Assembly (NCBI GenBank): GCA_051656605.1
Contig: JBOGCF010000043.1
Location: 62,001 to 126,000, forward strand
Source: UBA12018 sp051656605
GTDB lineage: Bacteria > Bacteroidota > Bacteroidia > Bacteroidales > CAMTPD01
DNA: 64,000 nt
Reading direction: 5' to 3'
This document shows, one piece after another, positions 53,058-62,236 of the stretch; the first letter of the stretch is position 1, and every line of letters starts with the position of its first letter. The position numbers were made by a program, and so were the translations under genes. The notes below the pieces were generated by a model that worked only from the letters and a program-made list of their open reading frames with translations, had not been told where the DNA came from and did no database searches.

Positions 53058-54725
53058 TTATCCCAGGTGTTTGATGTCGGAATATACATCAGATACTTCT
53101 GCTAATCCAAACTCTTTTGATAATATTTTAGCAATTGCAGGAGTTAGGAATGCAGGTAGGCTAGGTCCTATTTGTATATTGCGAATACCAAGAGATAGTA
53201 GAGATAAAAGAATGATAATACTTTTTTGCTCATACCATGCAATATTAAATGAGATAGGTAGTGTATTAATTGAGCCTGCTTGATATATATCTTGTAACTC
53301 TTCAGCAATTTGAATAATAGAGTATGAGTCATTACACTGTCCACAATCAAGAATTCGCGGGATGCCATTGATATCTCCGAGTGGAAGTTTGATGTATCTG
53401 AATTTGGTGCATCCTGCGGTTAATATAATGGTGTCATTCGGTAAGGCGTTCGCAAATTGAGTATAGTAAGTTCTAGATTTCATTCGTCCGTCGCATCCTG
53501 CTATTACAATAAATTTAGAGATCGCACCACTTTTGATGTTACGAATAAGTTTTTCCTTATAGTCTGTAATTTGCTCAAGGCTATACCCTCCTTTTATTTC
53601 ACCAGAAAGAATAGGTGCAGGGGGGATACAGCTTTTAGCATGTTCTATGATAATAGAAAAATCTTTTTTACCATTGGGCTGCCTATCTGCAATATGTATT
53701 GCGCCAGGTAGTCCACTACTGCCGGTAGTATATAGTCTTCCTTTATATTGAGCGCTAGGAAGTGGGCGTACGATGCAATTGCTTGTAAAAAGTATCGGAC
53801 CATTAAAAGTAGAGAATTCATCACGCTGTTTCCACCAAGACTCGCCATAGTGTGCACGTAGGTGCTTGAACTGTTTGAAGTAAGGTCTATAAAATGCAGG
53901 AAGCATCTCACAGTGTGTATAAATATCAATACCGTGTTCTTGTGTTTCGATAAGCAGATCTTCTAAGTCTCGAAGATCATGTCCACTTACAAGAATTCCT
54001 GGTTTACTCCCAGTGCTTTGCGGAACGATAGATTCTCTGCAACTACCGTACCTTCTAGTGTGTGCATCGTGTAAAAACTTCATAGCCTTCGTACCATATG
54101 TACCTACTTCTAGTACTAAATTCAAAGCATCTTCTCTTGACATATGTTCTCGGGTTGTTTCACTAAGTACGTATTCTATAAATGAAAGAAGCTCTGTGTC
54201 TAATTGGTCAAGATTACGCGCATGTTCTACATAGGCAGCTATACCTTTGATCCCATAAGTTGCTAGTTCGAGTAGGGATCTTAAGTCATTGTCTGTATTT
54301 CGAAGTACGCCAACATCTCGCCATTCTTTATGGATGTGTTTTGTCGAAATAATCATTGTACATTCAATGGGTAAATTCGAGGAAAGGAATGTTAAGTCAT
54401 TGAGAAGGTAAAGTTTATTACATAATTCTTTTCGAATGAAATAGCCTTTTATAATTTTTTTTTCAATGCTGTCGGCATCGAAATTTGTGTTTGTAGTACT
54501 GCTAAATAATGCATCTAAGATAAATCGTTCAGCAGGAGATGAAGGTTGTAATAGACGTCGCAATCGTTGGTTGTATATAGCAATACCTCGTGTAACGAAT
54601 AATAAAAGGTCGAGAAGATTTGAGGTTTCGGCTGTTTTACCACAATTGCCGATTGTTGTACAGCCAATATTACGAGCAGATTCTTGGCATTGAAAACAAA
54701 ACATTCTTGCATCTTTATGTTCCAT
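53058..54725 (-). CDS. hcp: Hybrid cluster protein / hydroxylamine reductase
   Basis: 555 residues. N-terminal Cys motif MFCFQCQESARNIGC then GNCGK ligates the first Fe-S cluster. The hybrid 4Fe-2S-2O cluster ligands lie in HCEMLPAFYRP, LFTSNCIVRP, AGCTKFRY and LDCGQCND. Hcp reduces hydroxylamine in vitro and acts in NO/nitrosative stress in vivo. Downstream of the sugar-binding lipoprotein gene but separated by a strong terminator; a likely Crp/Fnr-type site was not identified. The ATG at 54704, 7 codons in, is an alternative start. Confidence 0.95.
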   Translation of the reverse strand: MEHKDARMFCFQCQESARNIGCTTIGNCGKTAETSNLLDLLLFVTRGIAIYNQRLRRLLQPSSPAERFILDALFSSTTNTNFDADSIEKKIIKGYFIRKELCNKLYLLNDLTFLSSNLPIECTMIISTKHIHKEWRDVGVLRNTDNDLRSLLELATYGIKGIAAYVEHARNLDQLDTELLSFIEYVLSETTREHMSREDALNLVLEVGTYGTKAMKFLHDAHTRRYGSCRESIVPQSTGSKPGILVSGHDLRDLEDLLIETQEHGIDIYTHCEMLPAFYRPYFKQFKHLRAHYGESWWKQRDEFSTFNGPILFTSNCIVRPLPSAQYKGRLYTTGSSGLPGAIHIADRQPNGKKDFSIIIEHAKSCIPPAPILSGEIKGGYSLEQITDYKEKLIRNIKSGAISKFIVIAGCDGRMKSRTYYTQFANALPNDTIILTAGCTKFRYIKLPLGDINGIPRILDCGQCNDSYSIIQIAEELQDIYQAGSINTLPISFNIAWYEQKSIIILLSLLSLGIRNIQIGPSLPAFLTPAIAKILSKEFGLAEVSDVYSDIKHLG

Positions 54726-54764
54726 AATTTGTAATGTGTGATTTGAAAAGATTTAAAGGTCTTA

Positions 54765-54813
54765 AATAAACAAACGGAGTTGTTGTATAAAAAGACAACT
54801 CCGTTTGTTTATT
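54765..54813 (-). terminator. Long perfect hairpin upstream of hcp
   Basis: AATAAACAAACGGAGTTGT (54765-54783) pairs with ACAACTCCGTTTGTTTATT (54795-54813): 19 bp without mismatch. Ends the sugar-binding lipoprotein gene and shields hcp. Confidence 0.9.
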
Positions 54814-54820
54814 TGCTTAT

Positions 54821-55774
54821 TTATTTGGTCGAAATAGAGTCTATATTGAGGTGATTTATAACGATCGGATCAAATATATACCCTTCCATAACTTGCTTAC
54901 CTTGTAATGATTGATCAAGGTGAAGAATTCCTTCTCTTGCCATCGCTTTGAAGTCTTGCTTGATAGTTGATACAGTTGGATATTTCTTTATATTCTTCAT
55001 CAATTCGTTAGAAGTATCAAAAAAAACAACGATACCTCCTTTTTGTACATACTTGTCAAGGCTTTCTGTAGTTGCAATTCCTTCTATTGCAGGAACACCC
55101 CATAGGAATTGGATTGCTTTCGGATTCGATTTTATAGCATCATTGATCAAATCACCTGCATAGTCATTGATGTCGAATGAGTAGGTAAGTCCGCTGATTG
55201 CTTGAGGGGTAATAGTTTCGCTAAATCCTTTTTGTCGTCTGATCATGTTATATGCATCCGGATTTCCGCTAATAAGCTGAATTTTTTCAGGAGTCATTTT
55301 TTTTGCTTCAAACAAACGCTTCATTTCCAAACCTGCCATTTGGCCGGCAAGTAGGTTATTGGTCCCAACGTAAAACAATCGTTTACTATTTGGTGCATCT
55401 GAGTCGAAAGTTGCAACTGTAATACCAGCTTCAACAGCTCTATTGATAGCTGGTGTCACTTCTGCAGAATTGGCACAACTGATAAGTATTGCATCAACCT
55501 TATATTTGATTAAGTTGTCAATAATTTCCGACTGTTCGGCTGCTTCTACACCTGAAGGAGCTTCCCAGGTAACGATTACGCCAAGTGAATCGCCTATTGC
55601 TTTAGCGTTTTGTTTCACTTCTTCAAAAATCGGATTGTTGATTTTAGGTATGACTGCAATGATTGCTTTCTTCTTTTCCGCATCTTTTGGGTTCTCTTTC
55701 TTGTGTTCTGCACAACCAACGATCGCAAAAAAAGCAAAGGTGGCTAAAAGAGCTGTTGAAAGTAACTTTTTCAT
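54821..55774 (-). CDS. Periplasmic sugar-binding-like lipoprotein (RbsB type)
   Basis: 317 residues from ATG 55774 (a TTG two codons earlier is open). Lipobox IVGC. Then a type I periplasmic binding fold: IIAVIPKINNPIFEEVKQNA, SEIIDNLIKYKVDAILISC, GITVATFDSDAP, QLISGNPDAYNMIRRQKGF, VFFDTSNELMKNI. This resembles ribose/autoinducer-2 binding proteins of ABC importers. No ABC ATPase or permease gene is nearby and Bacteroides rarely use such importers, so it may act as an orphan binding protein or sensor input. Ligand unknown. Confidence 0.85.
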   Translation of the reverse strand: MKKLLSTALLATFAFFAIVGCAEHKKENPKDAEKKKAIIAVIPKINNPIFEEVKQNAKAIGDSLGVIVTWEAPSGVEAAEQSEIIDNLIKYKVDAILISCANSAEVTPAINRAVEAGITVATFDSDAPNSKRLFYVGTNNLLAGQMAGLEMKRLFEAKKMTPEKIQLISGNPDAYNMIRRQKGFSETITPQAISGLTYSFDINDYAGDLINDAIKSNPKAIQFLWGVPAIEGIATTESLDKYVQKGGIVVFFDTSNELMKNIKKYPTVSTIKQDFKAMAREGILHLDQSLQGKQVMEGYIFDPIVINHLNIDSISTK

Positions 55775-55924
55775 AACCAATACATATTAAGTTTTACAAT
55801 TAGTCTGACCATTTCATTATAAAACGCATAAGTATCAGATAGAGTTCATTATTGTGCCTTAAATATTGCGAATAAAAAGAATCTTGCCTCTTTGCTAATT
55901 TATAAATGAGGTAAGGATATATGA

Positions 55925-56317
55925 TTATTTTACAGACAACAAATCAACCTCAAAAATAAGGGTTGAATATGGTTTTATTTTTCCGCAACCTTTCGAGCCA
56001 TATCCTAAATTATAAGGTATGAATATTTTCCAACGAGAACCTGCCGGCATGGCTTTTAATGCTTCTTGCCATCCTTTTATAACCTCAGTAACCTTAAAAA
56101 CTTCAGGATATCTTCTCGAAAAAGAATTATCGAAAACCATGCCATTTACAAGCGAACCTTTGTAATGTACTTCTACTGTGCTTTTTGAAGTTGGTATTGC
56201 TCCACTACCTTTTGTAATGATTTTATATTGTACTCCACAAGGTAATTGTTGTATTCCTTTGCTTTCTAGATTCTCTTTGAGAAAGCGTTCATTTTCTTCT
56301 TTGTATTTATTGTTCAT
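55925..56317 (-). CDS. FKBP-type peptidyl-prolyl isomerase
   Basis: 130 residues, without a signal peptide, so cytosolic. FKBP core: VEVHYKGSLVNGMVFDNSF, VIKGWQEALKAMPAGSRWKIFIPYNLGYG, and the terminal LIFEVDLLSV. Active-site aromatic residues are in place (Tyr and Phe of VHYKG...FDNS, Trp of KGWQEAL). A short N-terminal helix (residues 1-25) may aid dimerisation. Own promoter. Confidence 0.95.
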   Translation of the reverse strand: MNNKYKEENERFLKENLESKGIQQLPCGVQYKIITKGSGAIPTSKSTVEVHYKGSLVNGMVFDNSFSRRYPEVFKVTEVIKGWQEALKAMPAGSRWKIFIPYNLGYGSKGCGKIKPYSTLIFEVDLLSVK

Positions 56318-56342
56318 TTAGATCTTTGCTTTGATTTCAATG

Positions 56343-56350
56343 CAAAGATA
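56343..56350 (-). promoter_or_regulatory. -7 box of the FKBP gene
   Basis: Minus-strand TATCTTTGC fits the extended -7 consensus, 26 nt before the ATG. No good -33 seen. Confidence 0.55.
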
Positions 56351-56438
56351 ATGAAAATAGCAGTTTTGATTTGATCAGTGAATCTGATGTTTCTAAAAGT
56401 AATAAAAATAGGAGATGCATTAAAATTAGGGCAAATAG

Positions 56439-56469
56439 TTGTTATAGTGCTAAATTTGATTATATTTGC
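56439..56469 (+). promoter_or_regulatory. Consensus promoter facing a hairpin
   Basis: TTG (56439-56441), 19 nt, then TATATTTGC (56461-56469). It points to the right, with no gene until 56807, and the hairpin at 56514-56553 follows. Confidence 0.6.
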
Positions 56470-56474
56470 AATGT

Positions 56475-56565
56475 TTTAAGGTATGTTGAGCCAATATAAT
56501 TGAAAAGAGGATGAACGCGTATAATAGATTTTAAATATTCTATTATGCGCGTTTGTTGTTTTATT
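56475..56565 (+). ncRNA. Candidate small RNA or terminated leader
   Basis: From the predicted start near 56475, a hairpin AACGCGT + ATAATAGA (56514-56528) pairs with TCTATTAT + GCGCGTT (56539-56553), followed by T-rich sequence that would end a roughly 90-nt transcript. No open frame inside. It could be an independent small RNA or an attenuated leader of the lipoprotein gene at 56807. The remaining 240 bp up to that gene show nothing else clear. Confidence 0.35.
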
Positions 56566-56806
56566 TCAGCTGCTTTTTGAAAATACAGTAATATATAACC
56601 GGGACCAAAACCTTGACTTGTTGTAGTAATCTATTCTTGTCATTTATTCCCGTATCATTTTAGTTCTAAGCTCTATATTTATTGGAGCTGCTCTGGTTAG
56701 AAATGAGCATTAAAGCATCTGTGCATATTATTGTTATGTGCAGACAGCCATAGGTGTGTCATTTTGTAGGCTTATCAAAAAAAAATATTTTACCAATTTG
56801 TGAAAA

Positions 56807-58024
56807 ATGAAAAGAAGTAGATTTTTTATTTCCATGTGTGCAGCATCTTTATTAGTGTTTGCCGGATGTAGTAGTTATGATCCGTCGAATGACGAAATAG
56901 GGTATGAGCTTTCTGAACAATATTTTGTTTCAGGAAAAATAACGAATGCTGATGGAGTCTCGTCTATTGATGGAGTTGATGTTTGTATTAATGGTAAAGC
57001 TTTAGCTGTATCTGATGCGAATGGAAATTATACCATTAGTAGTGACTCAAAATTAAAAGGAGAAATATCATTTCGAAAAGAAGGTTATGTAACTGTATCT
57101 AGAGATTTGAATATGTCGACATTGTCGGCTGAGATTTCTGCAATGAATATGTCAGCCTTGATGACTCCATCAAACAAAGCAGTTGAAGTTTCAAATAATA
57201 ATGCAACTCTTAAATTTCCAGGATCCGAATTAACATCGGAAGTTGCTGTATGGACAAATAAAGATGCATTTCCGGTAAATGTAACTTCATTCTCTGCTAC
57301 AAATTATGTGAACCCAGATGCCGATGATTTTGCATCCTTACGAATGGAACCGATGGGTGTAATGCTAGAAAAACCAATAACCGTAGCTCTTCAATCAGGA
57401 TTACCTAAAGGTGTTTCTTTTGATGAACCAATGGTAATTGATCAAGCATCTTCGACAAAAGCTTCAGCAGGAAAAGTTTTGTTTGATGAAGAGTTAAATG
57501 CTTATTTGTTTGAAACAGATAAACTATCTGATTATTCTTTTTCATGCAATATTGATATAACCGTAGGTCCTATCGTGACAGATAATAAAGTATTTCAACA
57601 AATAACAGTAGATAATGCTTGTGGTGCAACAAAACCATACAATTGGAAACAATGTGTAGATGAAAAGTTTGGTAGTCAGATTGAAACGAATCTGAAGCTT
57701 GAGATTAAAAATCAATTTCCTGACTTCTCTGATTCTGATCGTGAAATGATCGAAAAAGAAGTTCGCAAGATTACTATCAAATGGATGTCTACAGTTGATG
57801 AGACTTATATTGAAGAAGTCTGTAAAGGACGGATCAAGATTCAGCCGAATACAAAATTGATCTATAAATCGTATGCACGCTCTCAAACAACCGAACTGAA
57901 GTTTAAATTTAAAAGTGAAGGACGAAAAATCAATTTAAAGGTGAAAACCGTTAAATGGTTAGGTTGTAGAGCTGACATGAAAATAAAAGCGTGCTCTGAT
58001 CACGTTGGAGGCGGCGGTTACTAA
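56807..58024 (+). CDS. Lipoprotein with carboxypeptidase-regulatory-like domain
   Basis: 405 residues. Signal peptide with lipobox FAGC (Cys21), then CSSYDPSNDE. Residues about 40-95 (FVSGKITNADGVSSIDGVDVCING, VSDANGNYTISS, RKEGYVTVS) form a carboxypeptidase-regulatory-like beta-sandwich. The middle is a beta-rich region with PMGVMLEKPITVAL (ZU5-like phrasing), and the Cys-containing C-terminal third (CGATKPYNWKQCVDE, CRADMKIKACSDH) ends in a Gly-rich tail. Probably a surface-anchored protein. Separate transcript from the DUF4493 genes: it has its own terminator. No specific function recognised. Confidence 0.8.
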   Translation: MKRSRFFISMCAASLLVFAGCSSYDPSNDEIGYELSEQYFVSGKITNADGVSSIDGVDVCINGKALAVSDANGNYTISSDSKLKGEISFRKEGYVTVSRDLNMSTLSAEISAMNMSALMTPSNKAVEVSNNNATLKFPGSELTSEVAVWTNKDAFPVNVTSFSATNYVNPDADDFASLRMEPMGVMLEKPITVALQSGLPKGVSFDEPMVIDQASSTKASAGKVLFDEELNAYLFETDKLSDYSFSCNIDITVGPIVTDNKVFQQITVDNACGATKPYNWKQCVDEKFGSQIETNLKLEIKNQFPDFSDSDREMIEKEVRKITIKWMSTVDETYIEEVCKGRIKIQPNTKLIYKSYARSQTTELKFKFKSEGRKINLKVKTVKWLGCRADMKIKACSDHVGGGGY

Positions 58025-58070
58025 TAGACTTGATACGAAATGATGATTAATTAGATTACTGCATTTATAT

Positions 58071-58104
58071 AAGGCTGTTCAAATTTGGACAGCCTTACTT
58101 TTTA
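58071..58104 (+). terminator. Terminator of the lipoprotein gene
   Basis: AAGGCTGTcC-type arm (58071-58080) pairs with gGACAGCCTT (58087-58096), followed by T6. The next 300 bp up to 58414 are AT-rich and carry the promoter of the DUF4493 operon. Confidence 0.85.
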
Positions 58105-58350
58105 TTCTGTATTTGATTGTTAAATTATTTAGCTGAAATTTCATAAAAGGAATCTATATTTTGTGGGTATAAGACATCTATTATCTATGTGTAGTTTATT
58201 ATTTATTTCTTTATATGATTGATTTTTTCGATATAAAATAGTTGTGTGTTATTTTTTTTCTGTAAAAAACAAACCTAATATATTCATAATTTTAAATACT
58301 TTGTGGTGTTAAAAAGAGCTTATGTTGTCAATCATATTTATAAATTGATA

Positions 58351-58358
58351 TACTTTTG
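58351..58358 (+). promoter_or_regulatory. -7 box of the DUF4493 operon
   Basis: TACTTTTG fits TAnnTTTG, 55 nt before the first ATG. A possible TTG lies 23 nt upstream (58325-58327), slightly far. Confidence 0.5.
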
Positions 58359-58413
58359 ATGCGTTTTAAGTCTATATTTATTTCTAATGATATCAAACTA
58401 AACAATTTGTTAG

Positions 58414-60936
58414 ATGCCTAAATTGTGTGTTTTTAAATCGCTTTTAATGTCATCGTTGCTGATCCTTAGCGCATGTTCGAATGACGATGTTGCTAATAAT
58501 AATGGAAAAGGATCTTTAACGGTAGCTGTGAAAGCGAATCAGGAGGTTTTATCTCCAATTACAAAATCTATGACCGAGGAGACTGCTCCTTCTGTTGACG
58601 ATTTCTCAATATTTGTTATACAAGGTGATCAAATAATAGAGTCATGGGATCGTTTTGCAGATTATCCACAACAGGTATTTTATCCTATCGGGACATTTAA
58701 CCTAAGAGCAACATATGGTGCTATTGAAAAAGAAGGTTTTGAATTGCCTTATTATGAGGGGAATCAATCATTCCAGATTACAGATGGAGAAGATTCCCAT
58801 GTAGAAATTACAAGTTATCTTGCCAATACCAAAGTCTCAGTTGAATATACAGATGAGTTTAAACGGTATTTTAAAGATTATTCTGCTAAAGTGTCAAGTG
58901 TTTTGAACACTCCGATTACTTTTTCTAAAACAGAACAACGAGCGGCTTTTTTTAAGCCATCTACGCTCGTTATAAATTTAAATGTGACAAATCAGCAAGG
59001 AACAACCTCAGAGATTAGAGCTGCTGTTTTAGAGAATGCACAACCGCGTTATCATTATCGTTTCAAATTTGATGTAGATGCGTCGAATGCTTATTTGTAT
59101 GTTCGTTTTGACGAAGCAACAGAAAATGTACCTATACAGATTGATATTTCTGATGAGTCATTATCGAGTGCACCTCCAGTGTTATCGCTTACAGGTTTTG
59201 AGTCTGGAGTTACAAAGGATATTATCGAAGGTACAATTGGAGATGAATCTTCTTATCAAGTGGTATTAAATGCAAAGTCTGGTATTGCTCAGTGTAACCT
59301 TCGCACATCTTCGGCTTCTTTGTTGGCAAAAGGATGGCCAGATGTTATTGATTTAGCAGCATTGACGATCGAGCAAAAAACGATAATGGAGTCTTTAGGC
59401 TTAAAGATAAAGGGCTTGGGAGCTACAATGGATAAGATTGCTGTTGTTGATTTTACTGGAGTATTACCTTATTTAAGTTATTCTGAAGAGGCTCCAATTC
59501 ATACATTCACGATTGAAGCAACTGATATTTTCTCAAAAGTAACAGAAGTTCCTGCTGTTTTATCAGTAAATAGTTTAGATAATCAATTTGCAGTTGAAAA
59601 GAATCTAACTCAAATTGGGGGAAGTGAATTTATAGATATACCAGTTCAATTATTAGGAGATGCTTCAAATATTGAAGTTTTTCTTTTACGACAAAAAGAA
59701 GGTGTAAAATTAACCACGGAAGTTATAACAACGAACAATGAATCTCATGTTATTCGTGCGTATTTTGTTCCGTATCTGCTTAAAAAGGAGAAACTAGAAG
59801 TTGGTTATCGTTGGAAAAAAATGGAGGTTGATGTTGATGTCACGACTCCGGATTTTCAAATTAAAGTTGCAAATAATGCTGACGTTTGGGCTAGTCAAGC
59901 TACAATTACGGTAGTTGGTGCAACGGAAGGTGCAACAGAATACATTAAAGATAAGAGTGTGTCACTTGAATATACAGAGAAAGGTGCAAATAATTGGATA
60001 CTACCAGAACAGTATAAAAGTGAAAATCGAGTTACAATAAAAGGTCTACCTATTGATGTTGCTTCAAATGCATCCTCGTTTGAGGTTAAGGCGAAAATAA
60101 CAGATGGTACAACTCAAAAAGAGTCGTCAGTAATTGAGTTTGTAACGGAAGCTCCAATGCAGTTGCCAAACGCCGGCTTCGAAGACTGGACAGAAGCAAT
60201 GGTATGGAAGAAAACAATATTCTTGTCAGGGGGAGAAAGCGTGTATGCTTTTTATCCGAATGCAGCAGGAGGTAATGCATTTTGGGCAAGTTATAATGAT
60301 AAAACAACACAGCCAAGAGGAGATGCTTCATGGTTTTATTGTGCCTATCCAGGTTTGGTTCCTACCTCGAAGTCTAACTTTACAGCAGCGAATCATTTAA
60401 ATCGTTTTGATGGGAAGTCATATACGATTGATGCTCATTCAGGAAGTACGGCAATGGAAATTTCTACAGTTGGTTGGGGTAAAAATAACTGGACAAGTGA
60501 AAGTAGTGCGGCTGCAGAATACAAGCAGGCAGGGCTTCTATATATTGGTACTTTTGATAGAACTTCTCAAGCTGAAGTTCATGGGCAACCATTTTCATCA
60601 CGCCCATCTGCATTAGAGTTTTACTATAAGTATTATCCTCTCAATGAAGAGCAAGGAAAAGCTACGATCATTCTAGAAGACGAGTCACATCAAGAAATAG
60701 GACGAGGAGAGTTGCGTGTCGGAGATACCCAGAGTTTTACGCAAGCTGTTGTGCCTGTAGCATACAGCGTGAATAAGAAAGCCGCTTTCCTTCGTGTTGA
60801 ATTTGTCTCAACTGATGCGACTGCACCAGCAACGGTAGCAGTTCAAGGAAGTAAAGGGGCATGGAATGCTGGATATGGAGACTCTCGTCATATTGGAAGT
60901 ATCCTTACAATTGACGATGTTAAACTGATATACTAA
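58414..60936 (+). CDS. DUF4493/PCMD surface lipoprotein (1)
   Basis: 840 residues. Lipobox LSAC (Cys21) and acidic CSNDD, so probably surface-exposed. An N-terminal DUF4493 region follows a TKS motif (SVDDFSIFVIQGDQIIESW, then FNLRATYGA, VEITSYLANTKVSVEY). The middle is beta-rich, with an FN3-like segment (about 490-575). From about 584 comes a PCMD domain (putative carbohydrate metabolism domain): LPNAGFEDW, GNAFWASYND, AMEISTVGWGKN, AGLLYIGTFD, PFSSRPSALEFYYKYYP, ILTIDDVKLIY. First of three tandem DUF4493 genes. Probably an adhesin-like or glycan-binding surface protein; no enzyme motif seen. Confidence 0.88.
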   Translation: MPKLCVFKSLLMSSLLILSACSNDDVANNNGKGSLTVAVKANQEVLSPITKSMTEETAPSVDDFSIFVIQGDQIIESWDRFADYPQQVFYPIGTFNLRATYGAIEKEGFELPYYEGNQSFQITDGEDSHVEITSYLANTKVSVEYTDEFKRYFKDYSAKVSSVLNTPITFSKTEQRAAFFKPSTLVINLNVTNQQGTTSEIRAAVLENAQPRYHYRFKFDVDASNAYLYVRFDEATENVPIQIDISDESLSSAPPVLSLTGFESGVTKDIIEGTIGDESSYQVVLNAKSGIAQCNLRTSSASLLAKGWPDVIDLAALTIEQKTIMESLGLKIKGLGATMDKIAVVDFTGVLPYLSYSEEAPIHTFTIEATDIFSKVTEVPAVLSVNSLDNQFAVEKNLTQIGGSEFIDIPVQLLGDASNIEVFLLRQKEGVKLTTEVITTNNESHVIRAYFVPYLLKKEKLEVGYRWKKMEVDVDVTTPDFQIKVANNADVWASQATITVVGATEGATEYIKDKSVSLEYTEKGANNWILPEQYKSENRVTIKGLPIDVASNASSFEVKAKITDGTTQKESSVIEFVTEAPMQLPNAGFEDWTEAMVWKKTIFLSGGESVYAFYPNAAGGNAFWASYNDKTTQPRGDASWFYCAYPGLVPTSKSNFTAANHLNRFDGKSYTIDAHSGSTAMEISTVGWGKNNWTSESSAAAEYKQAGLLYIGTFDRTSQAEVHGQPFSSRPSALEFYYKYYPLNEEQGKATIILEDESHQEIGRGELRVGDTQSFTQAVVPVAYSVNKKAAFLRVEFVSTDATAPATVAVQGSKGAWNAGYGDSRHIGSILTIDDVKLIY

Positions 60937-60947
60937 ATAACGAACAA

Positions 60948-62231
60948 ATGAAACATATATTATATATAATAGGTCTTTTTATAATTGGAAGTTTTTTCTT
61001 TATATCATGTGATAGAGAAGGCTTTGATTATGGCTCAAACAAGCCTGTCGTAGATAACAGGCCCGAAGGTAATGTGAGTCTAGCTTCTATTAAACTCGAT
61101 TTGGATATCGATATTGATTTAGGAATTACGACAAAAGCTGGAGAATCAAGCATTGACGTAAATGATTTTATTATTAGAATCTTTGATAAAGACAATGGTA
61201 ATAAATTAGTGAAAGAGTGGAAGTATAGAGAAATGCCTGAGGTTTTTTCTTTGAAAATAGGTAATTATGAAGTTGCAGCATATTCTCATGATCAATTGCC
61301 GGCTGAGTTTGATCGTCCATTTATCTATGGAATGCAATCGTTTGTAATTAAAGAAAACTCAGTGACTGATATCGAAACACTTCGTTGTGTTTTGCGAAGT
61401 ATTATGGTAACAGTAGAGTATGACGATGCACTACAAGCACTACTTGAAGATGATGTATTAGCTTCGGTGCGTGTTGGAAATGGGGAGTTGCAGTATGATA
61501 AAAATAATAAGCGAGCAGGTCACTTTATTGCACAAAACGATGCACAAAATCTATTAACATCTACTCTTGCAGGAACAATTGATGGAGAGAAAGTTAATAT
61601 CTCAAAAGCATTCCCTAATGTGAAAGCGGGAGAGCATCGTATTATCAAATACACGTTGAAAGGTGTTGGCGAACCAGATACGGAAGGAGGCTCAGCTAGT
61701 ATTAGTATGAATATAGATATGAGCTGCACTGTTGCAGATAAGGACGTTGTCATAAATCCGGGAGAAGATGTTATTCCAGATGAACCTTCTGAGCCAGGAA
61801 ACCCAGGAGAAGGTGGTGGCGAAAATTCAAAACCAACAATTGTTGGTAAGGATTTCGATATCACAAAGCCATTGGTATTGCCTGCCGGAGGAACAACAGT
61901 TGTTGTTAATATTACTGCTACGCATGGAATCAATAATCTGTTTGTTGAAATTGCTTCTGAGACATTGACTGAAGATATTTTGCAAGAAGTGGGTCTTGCT
62001 AAATCTTTTGATTTGGCAAATCCTGGAGATTTAGCAGAGGCTTTAGCTAGTCTCGGTTTTCCGATTGGGGCTGATGTTATAGGAAAGGGTGAGCTCGTTT
62101 TTGATATTACACAGTTTACACCTCTATTAGGTATTTATGGCGCCGGTACACATAATTTTATCATTACAGTTGTGGATCAAGCTAATCCTGCCAATACAAA
62201 AAAACAAACACTAACATTAATAACAGAATAA
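60948..62231 (+). CDS. DUF4493 surface lipoprotein (2)
   Basis: 427 residues, starting 11 nt after gene 1. Lipobox FISC (Cys21). DUF4493 region with TKAGESSIDVNDFIIRIFD, EVFSLKIGNYEVAAYS, YGMQSFVIKENS, LRSIMVTVEYDD, the same order as gene 1. A Pro/Gly-rich linker (residues 275-295) leads to a C-terminal beta-rich domain of about 130 residues (DITKPLVLPAGGTTVVVNI). No PCMD. Resembles the fold plan of fimbria-type lipoproteins; the parallel is structural inference only. Middle member of the array. Confidence 0.85.
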   Translation: MKHILYIIGLFIIGSFFFISCDREGFDYGSNKPVVDNRPEGNVSLASIKLDLDIDIDLGITTKAGESSIDVNDFIIRIFDKDNGNKLVKEWKYREMPEVFSLKIGNYEVAAYSHDQLPAEFDRPFIYGMQSFVIKENSVTDIETLRCVLRSIMVTVEYDDALQALLEDDVLASVRVGNGELQYDKNNKRAGHFIAQNDAQNLLTSTLAGTIDGEKVNISKAFPNVKAGEHRIIKYTLKGVGEPDTEGGSASISMNIDMSCTVADKDVVINPGEDVIPDEPSEPGNPGEGGGENSKPTIVGKDFDITKPLVLPAGGTTVVVNITATHGINNLFVEIASETLTEDILQEVGLAKSFDLANPGDLAEALASLGFPIGADVIGKGELVFDITQFTPLLGIYGAGTHNFIITVVDQANPANTKKQTLTLITE

Positions 62232-62236
62232 CTCGG

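Noticed and set aside
53680..53695. GGGCTGCCT resembling the 36-nt hairpin left arm inside hcp
   Set aside because: No matching right arm or loop follows; coding coincidence.
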